In this document: positions 8,269-16,344 of the stretch, in pieces
Layout: each line of letters starts with the position of its first letter
Numbering within the stretch: the first letter of the stretch is position 1
Origin: Vibrio europaeus
Lineage (GTDB): Bacteria; Pseudomonadota; Gammaproteobacteria; Enterobacterales; Vibrionaceae
Direction of reading: 5' to 3'
Assembly (NCBI RefSeq): GCF_001695575.1
Contig: NZ_LUAX01000007.1
Location: 620,001 to 684,000, forward strand
Length of the DNA: 64,000 bases
The notes under the pieces: generated by a model
Seen by the model: only the letters and a program-made list of their open reading frames with translations
Told to the model about the DNA's origin: nothing
Database searches by the model: none
Translations under genes and position numbers: made by a program

Positions 8269-9125
8269 TGCATTAGCCTCATTACACCCGGCGCGATAAT
8301 TAGTATCACGATAGGCATCATAATAAAGATGATAAGTGGAACACTCATTTTTGCCGATAGAGAGCCGATTTTCTCTTCGGTTTCGAGCATTTGTACTTCT
8401 CGAATATCTTTCGATAAGGTGATAAGCACTTGATAGATTGAGCTACCGTGCTGCAAGCTTTGTAGCAAGGTAAAAGTAAAACTGCGCACTTCTTGAGTGT
8501 TGATTCGCACCGCAAGTTCAGTGAGTGCGCTTTCCAAGCCAGTAAGGCGAGCACGTTCGGCAGTGCGCTTAATATGATAGGCAAGGTGCTTATCAAAACC
8601 TTGCAGTTCATCAGCAAGATACGCGAGTGCGGACTCAAGCGTCATACCGGTTTGAACGCACACCGCCATCAGGTCAATCAGGTAAGGCAGTTCACGCCCT
8701 ACGTTACGCTCGACGGTTTTCTTTTTAGATGCCAGCACCATGTCTGGCACAACAATCACTGCCATTAACACCCCAAATGCAGGTAAAATCACGTCGGCTA
8801 ACTCCCAACCTTCGCTCATCACCAAAAAGGTAGCGCCGACAAAGGTAGCCAAAATAATGCCGAACTTAGCAGGCAAATAATAAATCGCTAAGCCTTTGTT
8901 ATAGATACCGGCCTGTTCTAGTTTTTGCTCAAACTCGTCTTTGTTCTCAGCACTGATTTTTTTCATCGCTAAGCGAAACTTCTTTTTCGCTTGCGATTCC
9001 ACTTCTTCGCTTTGTAACAGCTTGTGCATACGCGTGCGCTGCTTGGCTTGTGCCGTCGTTCTCAGCAAGCTAAATGCAATCACACCAAAAAGAAAAAAGA
9101 TCAGAGAGACAATCATTGAAGACAT
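8265..9125 (-). CDS. tadC: TadC, inner-membrane platform protein
   Basis: The 286-aa protein has a T2SF (GspF-type) domain: a hydrophobic N-terminus, two central hydrophobic helices (FGIILATFVGATFLVM and VILPAFGVLMAVIVVPDMVL), the PYLIDLMAVCVQTGMTLESAL motif and a C-terminal helix. TadB and TadC are thought to form the inner-membrane platform driven by TadA. The start at 9125 overlaps the tadB stop (TAATG) and follows AGGGGGAT. A frame nine codons longer lies inside tadB and is less likely. Confidence 0.9.
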   Translation of the reverse strand: MSSMIVSLIFFLFGVIAFSLLRTTAQAKQRTRMHKLLQSEEVESQAKKKFRLAMKKISAENKDEFEQKLEQAGIYNKGLAIYYLPAKFGIILATFVGATFLVMSEGWELADVILPAFGVLMAVIVVPDMVLASKKKTVERNVGRELPYLIDLMAVCVQTGMTLESALAYLADELQGFDKHLAYHIKRTAERARLTGLESALTELAVRINTQEVRSFTFTLLQSLQHGSSIYQVLITLSKDIREVQMLETEEKIGSLSAKMSVPLIIFIMMPIVILIIAPGVMRLMQ

Positions 9126-10042
9126 TAGCGAATCCCCCTGATCAAAAACCAAATAATGCCCATACCTATCGCTTCACTGCCGAGCAAGTAGTAAAGAATC
9201 ATCCGCCCCTCAGGGTCATGAAGAACAAACTGGAAGTTCTCTGGGCTCATGTACTGCATACCGAACAGGAACAGAAACGGAATCGCACCAACGATTTTCG
9301 CTGATAAGCGCGCTTCGGACGTCATCGCCATGGTTTTCTTTTCCACCGAGCGTGCGTCGAATAGCACTCGGTTAAGCCGTGTCATTACCTCTTTAAGTTG
9401 ACCGCCACGGATCATATTGGCACGCAGAGTAATGATGAAGAAACGATAGCTTTTGTAAGGGCAGTTCTGACAGGAACGGCGGAACACCTCATCCGGCGAT
9501 TCACCAATTTGCAGACGCTGGCCGACCCATTTGAACTCTTGGCCGACCACAGTATCAAGCTTATCGCCAACGAATTGAATCGCTTGCATAACACTCTCAC
9601 CCGAGCTGACCGCACTGGTCATTAGGTTGATCGCATCAGGAAACGAGTCTTCAAATTTCTTTTGACGGCGCTTAAGTAGAAAACGAAACAGCAAAAGCGC
9701 CGCGACGAAAGGGGTCGCCGCCAATGCCGCCACGCCCGACATAAAGCCTAATGCTAAATAGACCCCAACCACATAGCTCATCGTAAAACTGACGATGGCG
9801 ATACCAATTGCAGCTTGAATCAAACCCTTTTTGCCAAGCTGCTTTGCCACACCATTAAAACGAATCAAAAACTGATCTTTGATGCTTTCGCCTTTTAATG
9901 ATGAAAGATTCACTAAGCTAAGATCTTCTTCACTTTGGGTATGCTCGTCTTTACTTAGCAGTGCCGTTTTCTGCTTTTTTAAGTTGCCGCTATAAAACCA
10001 AGCAACGCCACCAATGAGCAGCAAGTAGAAATAGAGACTCAT
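9125..10042 (-). CDS. tadB: TadB, inner-membrane platform protein
   Basis: The 305-aa protein is of the T2SF family. A leading membrane helix (LYFYLLLIGGVAWFYSG) is followed by two central helices and the domain core FPDAINLMTSAVSSGESVMQAI, then RANMIRGGQLKEVMTRLNRVL and a C-terminal helix. It is the paralogous partner of TadC. It lies 4 nt downstream of tadA and overlaps tadC by 1 nt. Confidence 0.9.
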   Translation of the reverse strand: MSLYFYLLLIGGVAWFYSGNLKKQKTALLSKDEHTQSEEDLSLVNLSSLKGESIKDQFLIRFNGVAKQLGKKGLIQAAIGIAIVSFTMSYVVGVYLALGFMSGVAALAATPFVAALLLFRFLLKRRQKKFEDSFPDAINLMTSAVSSGESVMQAIQFVGDKLDTVVGQEFKWVGQRLQIGESPDEVFRRSCQNCPYKSYRFFIITLRANMIRGGQLKEVMTRLNRVLFDARSVEKKTMAMTSEARLSAKIVGAIPFLFLFGMQYMSPENFQFVLHDPEGRMILYYLLGSEAIGMGIIWFLIRGIR

Positions 10043-10046
10043 ACCA

Positions 10047-11315
10047 CTACCTAAACGCTGCCATTAGCTCTTCGTACAAGCCAAAGTAGCGTGACTTTTT
10101 CGCCAGTTCTGAACGTTGCATTAAGCCCGGAGTGACAAATCGTCCTGCTATTTTCTCGCCTTCCACTTGACGTTCATCAGGCTCAAAACGGAAGATCTCT
10201 TCTAAGACAACGTTTTCCCCTTCAAGGCCTACCACTTCTGAGATGGAAGTAATTTTACGAGAGCCGTCATGCAATCGGTTTGCCTGAATCACAATGTTAA
10301 CTGCACTGACAATCGTGCGACGAATCGCTTCTAAAGGTAAGGAAAGATTTGCCATCATAATCATGCTTTCAACACGAGCGAGTGCATCACGAGGTGTATT
10401 GGCGTGCAAGGTAGACATTGAGCCATCGTGACCTGTGTTCATCGCTTGGAGCATTTCAAACGCTTCCGAGCCACGACACTCACCAATGATGATGCGATCT
10501 GGGCGCATACGCAGGGCGTTAATCACCAAGTCGCGCTGGGTGATCTTACCTGTACCTTCTGTACCAGCAACACGGGTTTCCAAACGCAAAACGTGTGGCT
10601 GTTGCAAACGCAGCTCCGCCGCATCCTCAATGGTTAGAATACGCTCTTTTTCTGAGATGTATTGCGATAAGCCGTTGAGCAAAGTGGTTTTACCTGAACC
10701 TGTACCACCGGAGATTAAGATATTGCAGCGACAGCGAGAAGCTATCATCAATACCTTAGCCATTTGCGGGCTCATAGCACCGAACTCAACCAGTTCAGGT
10801 AATCCAATGCTCTGCTTTTTAAATTTACGAATCGAAATCGCTGTACCGTCAATACTGATCGGGTTAATTACTACGTTGACACGGCTGCCATCGGGTAAGC
10901 GAGCATCCGCTAATGGAGTCGCCTCATCCACGCGGCGACCCACGCGCGAAACGATTCGCTGAGCAATTTGACGCAATTGATTATCGTCGACAAACGACAC
11001 ATCGGTATGCTCGACCTGACCATGACGCTCGACAAACACCGCATCAGGGCCATTGACCATAATGTCAGTTACATCTTCATCATCCATTAAGGATTGAAGC
11101 GGACCGAGGCCAGTCAGCTCATCAATTAAGTTAGAGACAAACTGACGGCGCATAATGGCGGGAATCGCCTGCTCTTTCTGCTCAATCAGCATATCTACGC
11201 CATTAGTCAGCTGGTTACGTAGCTGCTCTTTACTGGCATTTTCTACCGCACTGGTATCTAAGGCTTCATAGATGCGATCGCGAATATCGAGATATAGGGC
11301 TTTAGCGGCACTCAT
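10047..11315 (-). CDS. tadA: TadA/CpaF secretion ATPase
   Basis: The 422-aa cytoplasmic ATPase belongs to the GspE/VirB11 superfamily. It has Walker A GGTGSGKTTLLNGL near residue 215. An Asp-box/Walker B region (MRPDRIIIGECRGSEAFEML) follows, then the His box GHDGSMSTLHANTPRDAL. The N-terminal segment GLGPLQSLMDDEDVTDIMVN is typical of CpaF. It powers pilus assembly. The start overlaps the tadZ stop (ATGA). Confidence 0.94.
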   Translation of the reverse strand: MSAAKALYLDIRDRIYEALDTSAVENASKEQLRNQLTNGVDMLIEQKEQAIPAIMRRQFVSNLIDELTGLGPLQSLMDDEDVTDIMVNGPDAVFVERHGQVEHTDVSFVDDNQLRQIAQRIVSRVGRRVDEATPLADARLPDGSRVNVVINPISIDGTAISIRKFKKQSIGLPELVEFGAMSPQMAKVLMIASRCRCNILISGGTGSGKTTLLNGLSQYISEKERILTIEDAAELRLQQPHVLRLETRVAGTEGTGKITQRDLVINALRMRPDRIIIGECRGSEAFEMLQAMNTGHDGSMSTLHANTPRDALARVESMIMMANLSLPLEAIRRTIVSAVNIVIQANRLHDGSRKITSISEVVGLEGENVVLEEIFRFEPDERQVEGEKIAGRFVTPGLMQRSELAKKSRYFGLYEELMAAFR

Positions 11316-12589
11316 TTCGCTGACCTCTCAATCAACTTGAGTCGTAGATCGTCGATCAAATCCTTAAGTGGATTGGACTTTTTAATGATCTTTCTACCCA
11401 ATACTAAAGCGGCGAGATCAAGCATTCGTGAAGAGAAACGTCCGCGCATAGTAGTAAAGCGCTTGCCTGAAAGGAGAACCGACGGGATTGATTTCTCGTA
11501 CGCGACTTCAACGTCAATTTTGCGCTTCAATTGCTGTTCGATCTCTTTGGCGTAAAGTACGCCATCACGGAAAGTGCGATGCTGATTAAGCACCAAGATT
11601 GACCGCGGTGTTCTTAGGCTATTACGTGCAGCGACATCCAAATTATGCATGATACGTTTTGCCGAGCGAACGGCCGATACCGTTGGGTCCGCGACAACAA
11701 TTACAGAATCATAGTGCTCGCAGAACGCCATGTAATCGAGCGGGAACTCGCGCGAACTGGAGAAGTCTTCGACCACTAGGTTGTAGCGACGTAGCAAAAG
11801 TGAAACCATAGCATCACTTTGACTATTGCAGTCTTTGATCGACGCCTTAAGTCCATCAACCGCTAACAGCGCAACACCATCACAATCTTTATGCAGCAGT
11901 GACTGAGCCGAATCTTCGTCTAGCTGCGAGATTTGCACCGAAGACTTACTGATATCAAGCTTTTCGTACTCTTCGATACCAAGTAAAACATCGAGATTGG
12001 AATCACAATAGTTATGATCAACCAGCATCACTTTCGAGTGGGTTTCACGGTGTAAGAAGCTAGCCAGTTCACAGGCAATCAGAGAAGCCCCCACGCCTCC
12101 TTTCGCACCCACAACGGCAATGCGTTTTGCTTTACGCTCTTTACCCAAACCTTTGCCACCATGATGGTTGTTCACCACATGACGCATAAAGTCACTCAGT
12201 TCAGCTTTAACAACTGGCCAGAAGACATAGTAGAAGCCCATCTCTTTTAATGAACGAATGGTCGAGATCGCATCTTCCTTACCAATCACCACCACAGAGG
12301 CTGTATTTGGGATCTGTGGGGCAAGTTCATTCACTTTAGCGATCACATCATCACAGTTAGTTAGCTCAATCAGAACTAAATCAAGTGGCGTAGTACTCTT
12401 AGCAAAGTAATCATCCCATGCTGTTGGCTTCATTGCGTGAATATCTGGCAAGCCCAGAGAGTCAAAGCTGAACACCTCAGAGACCAGCTCACGGCAATGT
12501 TCAGATTGATAAAACAGTACCGAACTTAGGCCCTCTTTACCTTCTGACAAAGACTCGGTTGCTTTGAGCGCTTCTGTTAAATCTAACAT
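11312..12589 (-). CDS. tadZ: TadZ/CpaE, ParA/MinD-like localisation ATPase
   Basis: The 425-aa protein has an N-terminal receiver-like domain (~1-140) and a C-terminal MinD/ParA-type ATPase. The deviant Walker A motif is GAKGGVGASLIACELA near residue 160. TadZ proteins mark the cell position where the Tad machine assembles. The start codon directly follows the stop of the upstream lipoprotein gene, and the end overlaps tadA by 4 nt. Confidence 0.9.
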   Translation of the reverse strand: MLDLTEALKATESLSEGKEGLSSVLFYQSEHCRELVSEVFSFDSLGLPDIHAMKPTAWDDYFAKSTTPLDLVLIELTNCDDVIAKVNELAPQIPNTASVVVIGKEDAISTIRSLKEMGFYYVFWPVVKAELSDFMRHVVNNHHGGKGLGKERKAKRIAVVGAKGGVGASLIACELASFLHRETHSKVMLVDHNYCDSNLDVLLGIEEYEKLDISKSSVQISQLDEDSAQSLLHKDCDGVALLAVDGLKASIKDCNSQSDAMVSLLLRRYNLVVEDFSSSREFPLDYMAFCEHYDSVIVVADPTVSAVRSAKRIMHNLDVAARNSLRTPRSILVLNQHRTFRDGVLYAKEIEQQLKRKIDVEVAYEKSIPSVLLSGKRFTTMRGRFSSRMLDLAALVLGRKIIKKSNPLKDLIDDLRLKLIERSAK

Positions 12590-13117
12590 CTACTTCTCCT
12601 CGGCAATCGATAGTTCTGACACAACAGGCTTAAGCGTCGACGGTGTGGCGAGCGATTTATTACGCGCACGGTCAACAAAGCAGCCATCTTGCATTGTCCA
12701 AGCGTTGTGGCTGCCTAGCGCTTGGCACGGCGGCATAATCACTTGGGTACGCTTGGCACGAATTAATACATCATGCAGCGGATTGGTTTTACGCTCGGTT
12801 TTGTAGCTCATCCACGGGCGATACTTACCTAACTGGCTTTGCAATTTTGCTTGCAGCTGCTGGCCTTTTGCACTGAAGGCGATCACTTCAATCTGTTCTG
12901 CATTGGCTTCAAATTGAGTCACGATAAAATCGCGTGCTTTATCGTTAACCTTTTGGGTTTGGCTGGCTTGATTAGACTTATAGCCGAGCTTAAGCTCAGT
13001 TTTCACCGGTACTAAAACCGCTTCTGTTCCTGTTAGAGGCTGATTCGAGCAGCCTGTCAGTAGCACGCAGCTAACAGAGAGAGACAAGCATACTGTTTTC
13101 AAAGAGTGTTTGATCAT
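12590..13117 (-). CDS. RcpB/CpaD-like pilus assembly lipoprotein
   Basis: The 175-aa protein has a lipobox VLLTGC at residues ~18-23. The C-terminal part (PPCQALGSHNAWTMQDGCFV... ARNKSLATP) recalls the Cys-rich C-terminal signature of CpaD/RcpB-type proteins, which sit in the outer membrane with the secretin. The position between rcpA and tadZ is exactly where rcpB lies in the Aggregatibacter tad locus. Similarity is weak by eye, so the name rests partly on position. Its start overlaps the rcpA stop (ATGA). Confidence 0.72.
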   Translation of the reverse strand: MIKHSLKTVCLSLSVSCVLLTGCSNQPLTGTEAVLVPVKTELKLGYKSNQASQTQKVNDKARDFIVTQFEANAEQIEVIAFSAKGQQLQAKLQSQLGKYRPWMSYKTERKTNPLHDVLIRAKRTQVIMPPCQALGSHNAWTMQDGCFVDRARNKSLATPSTLKPVVSELSIAEEK

Positions 13118-14466
13118 TTTTTAAAGCCTCCCTGAGAAAGCAAATCATAGGTCACACGGTATTTTGGCGTTTCACTTAGCCCAAATAGGCGCTTAAACGT
13201 GCCTGTTGGCTGCATATGCGGCAACTGAATTTCAGAAGCGTGTTGTGGTTTAACTCGGTTAACGGTCGCCACAATGACTAGCTCGCGTTTTTCACGCTTG
13301 GTTGCTGCGCTACGAAATAGAGCACCTAGCACAGGAATATCACCAGCGCCTGGAATCTTTGACATGCCCTCAACTTCTTCACTGCTCATTAGGCCGCCAA
13401 TCACAAAGCTCTCGCCATCTTTTAGCTCTAAGGTGGTTTCTGCTTTGCGAGTGCGTAGGGCAGGCATAAAGTTATTGGCGCCCGAGTACGTTTGGTCAAC
13501 CGAGCTCACTTCTGGCTTGAGCTTTAGGCGAATTCGTCCACTTTCTAGGCTTTTCGCCGCAAAAGCCAACTTAATTCCGTACTCTTTGTACTGCACAGAT
13601 GAACCATTAGCACTTGAAGTTACAACTGGCAGCTCACCACCAACAAGAAAGGTTGCCGATTCACCAGAAATTACCGAAAGGTTTGGCTCTGCTAGCATCT
13701 GACCAAGCGAGTTATCATCAATCGCGGAAATAAGCGTACTGAGTTTTCCCGCATCAAAATCAGTAAGTAAGAACTGCCCTGCCGCCCCTGCGCCTTCACT
13801 ACCCCATTTAAAGCCCAACTCTTCATTCAGTGTGCGGCTCACATCGGCAATAGAAAGCTTAACGTTGATTTGATCAGCCGAAGCGATTTTGAGTTTATCT
13901 ACCAAGCCGTCATATTCGACCTTCTTGATAAAATCCGCTTTAACACCTTTAACATCACCACCACTAGAGCCGCCTTTCGACGAGCCGCTATCACCTGATT
14001 TACCGCCCGTCTCTTTCTTTTTCAATTTAAGTAACTCACCAATCAGAGTCACGACTTCTTGTTGCTGAGTTTGGTTGATGATTTCGCCTGTCGCGAGCAC
14101 CTGCTCATCGACGGCTTCGACCTTCACCTTAAGATCTGGGTAATGAAGCTTAAGCTGACGGTTAACTAAGCTGACATCGCGCACCACGTTGACTTTGCGG
14201 TCGTAGATTTTGCTGTTGTCTTTAGCAAACACCATGATACGTGTATCACCCAGTTGCTTACCGAACACAACAAATTTATGACTGTCGAGGATCTGATAGT
14301 CGGCGACATCTGGCGAAGAAACAAAAATAGTACCGATTTCTTGCTCGGTAGAGACACTGCTGGCATCACCCATTGCAATACTCAGTCCAGCACTCCAAGC
14401 AGGTATTGAGATACAGGCAGCCGCAGCCATAGCCCAGCGGCTTAAGCGAAGTAAAAATTGTTGCAT
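13114..14466 (-). CDS. rcpA: RcpA/CpaC outer-membrane secretin of the Tad pilus
   Basis: The 450-aa protein starts with a signal peptide (WAMAAAACISIPAWSAG) at its N-terminus, then an N-terminal secretin domain and a BON-like segment. A low-complexity Gly/Ser/Lys linker lies near residue 175. The C-terminal secretin domain carries LLAEPNLSVISGESATFLVGGE-type and GIKLAFAAKSL motifs. It forms the outer-membrane channel for the pilus. I chose the ATG at 14466 because AAGG lies 8 nt upstream and the signal peptide begins there. Confidence 0.9.
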   Translation of the reverse strand: MQQFLLRLSRWAMAAAACISIPAWSAGLSIAMGDASSVSTEQEIGTIFVSSPDVADYQILDSHKFVVFGKQLGDTRIMVFAKDNSKIYDRKVNVVRDVSLVNRQLKLHYPDLKVKVEAVDEQVLATGEIINQTQQQEVVTLIGELLKLKKKETGGKSGDSGSSKGGSSGGDVKGVKADFIKKVEYDGLVDKLKIASADQINVKLSIADVSRTLNEELGFKWGSEGAGAAGQFLLTDFDAGKLSTLISAIDDNSLGQMLAEPNLSVISGESATFLVGGELPVVTSSANGSSVQYKEYGIKLAFAAKSLESGRIRLKLKPEVSSVDQTYSGANNFMPALRTRKAETTLELKDGESFVIGGLMSSEEVEGMSKIPGAGDIPVLGALFRSAATKREKRELVIVATVNRVKPQHASEIQLPHMQPTGTFKRLFGLSETPKYRVTYDLLSQGGFKK

Positions 14467-14476
14467 GTTATTAACC

Positions 14477-15274
14477 TTATCCGCGGCGAGAGCCACGCAG
14501 TTCGACAATACCCTGATAGCCCGGCAGAATATCTTTCGTTTGAGCTTCTGGTAGATACATTTGCTGGCGAGACTTATAGATCTCTAGTGCTGACAGGCGG
14601 CGCGCTAATGTCATCTTACTGATAAATGGGTGTGGGATTTCTAGTACCAAGGTCACCAAGGTTGAGGCTTCGTCTGCGCCATAATGGGCGAGCTCTTGGT
14701 CATCATAGGTTTTACCTTGCACGGCTAACACGCGTACTTGGTTGAGTAGCGGTTTAACATCAATATTGGCGGCGCGTGGCGATTCGACACTGTCTCGTTG
14801 AGCCATATTTTGCTGCAGTGAAGTGAGCGATAAAATATCGATAAAATCCCCTGCCTTAACGCCTGCCGCAATAATGTGACGCTGCTCTACCGCTAGTGGG
14901 AATGGGCTCATACCCTGTTTAATGATCGCATCAACATAGTCTGGATCATCTGGAGTGATCAAATCGTCAGCAGTGAGTAGCGAGCCCGGTTTCACTCGGT
15001 GGCGATAAACCGCGCCTTTGCTGTAGGGAAGCTCTGTTAGCGCGTAGTGCGCTTCGTTTTCCGGCAGCACTTCGGCTTCAAGCAAATCTGGGCTAAAGTT
15101 TTGCCCACGCTTTACATTTTCTGTCACGCGCCACACACGAATTTTGTTTTCTGGCGCTTCTGTTTGGGCAACGGGTTGAGGTTCAGGCGGGGAAGCAAAC
15201 ATCTCACTAAAGATGCCATAAACACCCACGCCCAGAGCAACAAGGGCGATTAGGTGGGTCAATCTCTGTTTCAT
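14477..15274 (-). CDS. rcpC: RcpC/CpaB pilus assembly protein
   Basis: The 265-aa protein has an N-terminal membrane anchor (LTHLIALVALGVGVYGIF), then an SAF domain (VTENVKRGQNFSPDLLEAEVLPE, VKPGSLLTADDLI), and a C-terminal RcpC/CpaB domain with VKAGDFIDILSL. It is periplasmic and associated with the secretin. The start at 15274 overlaps the tadV stop (ATGA), which favours it over a frame nine codons longer. Confidence 0.88.
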   Translation of the reverse strand: MKQRLTHLIALVALGVGVYGIFSEMFASPPEPQPVAQTEAPENKIRVWRVTENVKRGQNFSPDLLEAEVLPENEAHYALTELPYSKGAVYRHRVKPGSLLTADDLITPDDPDYVDAIIKQGMSPFPLAVEQRHIIAAGVKAGDFIDILSLTSLQQNMAQRDSVESPRAANIDVKPLLNQVRVLAVQGKTYDDQELAHYGADEASTLVTLVLEIPHPFISKMTLARRLSALEIYKSRQQMYLPEAQTKDILPGYQGIVELRGSRRG

Positions 15275-15765
15275 AGGCGAGCAGGGTCCAGTACTAGGCA
15301 AACAATATTAAAGGTGCTAACGCTGGCAATGGCGATTCCATAGGGAACGCCTCTTTCCTTAAGCTCCTGATACCCAGCTGTTAAATAGGCCCAACCAAAT
15401 TGAGCCATCACAACTAAACCACCAACCAATAAAAATCCTATTAAATTATTCAGTGCAAGTGGAAAGGTAAAACAGAGCGAATACCCCATTAACAGTTTGA
15501 TATCCCCGGCGCCAAACACTTTAAAGCGGAAAAGAAATAGGCCAAGTACAAAGGTAATTAATGAGATCACAATCCCTTGCCAGATATTGGAAACATCCAG
15601 CAGCAGCGCTAAAACTAAGCAAACTGCAAAGTTAAGACCGACCAACTTGTTGCTGATCAGTCTTTCTTTCCAGTCTGAGAGACAAATATTGACCGCAAGT
15701 GCGGTCAATATTGAGATAATTAGCAATATCATCTGCGATTTAAGCGCTAGGTGGCTTAGATCCAT
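15271..15765 (-). CDS. tadV: TadV, prepilin peptidase (A24 aspartic protease)
   Basis: The 164-aa membrane protein has six hydrophobic segments. Both catalytic Asp motifs of A24 peptidases are present: SDWKERLISNKLV near residue 30 and FGAGDIKLL (GxGD) near 87. It cleaves Flp and the TadE/TadF pseudopilins. The frame overlaps the end of flp by 26 nt. An internal ATG at 15732, just after the flp stop and directly before the first helix, is an alternative start that would give 153 aa. Neither start has a strong Shine-Dalgarno sequence, so coupling to flp is likely. Confidence 0.87.
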   Translation of the reverse strand: MDLSHLALKSQMILLIISILTALAVNICLSDWKERLISNKLVGLNFAVCLVLALLLDVSNIWQGIVISLITFVLGLFLFRFKVFGAGDIKLLMGYSLCFTFPLALNNLIGFLLVGGLVVMAQFGWAYLTAGYQELKERGVPYGIAIASVSTFNIVCLVLDPARL

Positions 15766-15946
15766 TTTCTACTTGCGTTTGAATGTTAGTAAACGCTTCT
15801 TGCAGAACCTTTTTAAGGCCACTCTGGCCATCACTTCCGTTCATAGCGATTCCAACAACAGCCGCCATCGCCACACCGATTACCGCATATTCAATCGCTG
15901 TTACACCATCTTCGTTTTTAATAAAGTCGTTAAGTAGTTTTTTCAT
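15740..15946 (-). CDS. flp: Flp-type type IVb major pilin
   Basis: The 68-aa prepilin has a short basic leader followed by the Flp motif: cleavage after Gly in DG/VTAIEYAVIGVAMAAV, with Glu at +5 and Tyr at +6. A ~20-residue hydrophobic helix and a short hydrophilic tail follow. It is first in the main Tad operon and the most highly expressed component in other species. The upstream region is ~350 nt long without another gene. Confidence 0.93.
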   Translation of the reverse strand: MKKLLNDFIKNEDGVTAIEYAVIGVAMAAVVGIAMNGSDGQSGLKKVLQEAFTNIQTQVENGSKPPSA

Positions 15947-16298
15947 TTGTAAAAGTTCTTACATAAAGGTTTGATAACAAGCCAATCAAAGTAAAGGCAG
16001 TAAACTTTAACCAGCAACGTTTTTTTGACAGGGGCTAGTTTACTCAAACAAGATTACATTTCAAGCATTTTATTTGACATCGAACCAATTCTATTGGTAG
16101 CTTATTTTATACTTGAATAACAATTACTTATTAATTAAATAAGGAGGAATTACGCTCTAAAAACCACAAATAGACATACGCCACATCAATTCCATCAACC
16201 CAAACAAAATTAAGATCTGTATTTGCCATAAAACCTTAATAGAGTTTTGTCATAAAATTGACAGAAAAAAACTGCGCTAAAGGCATTGAAAAGACAAT
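15947..16298 (-). promoter_or_regulatory. Promoter/leader region of the flp operon
   Basis: These 350 nt between the tadG-unit terminator and flp contain no gene. The DNA is AT-rich, as expected for a regulated promoter. I could not identify a confident -10/-35 pair or a sigma-54 element. An AAGGAGGAAT near 16141 looks like a ribosome-binding site but is not followed by a usable reading frame. Confidence 0.5.
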
Positions 16299-16324
16299 AA
16301 AAAACCCGCCATGATGGCGGGTTT
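16299..16324 (-). terminator. Terminator of the ligase-tadEFG unit
   Basis: A 9-bp perfect stem (AAACCCGCC / GGCGGGTTT) with a 5-nt loop is followed on the minus strand by a continued T run. It lies 20 nt past the tadG stop and separates that unit from the flp operon. Confidence 0.87.
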
Positions 16325-16344
16325 GGAGGGAGGGATAGGTTAAG

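Noticed and set aside
16138..16160. AAGGAGGAAT as a ribosome site for a small gene upstream of flp
   Set aside because: No ATG, GTG or TTG with an open frame follows at a suitable distance.
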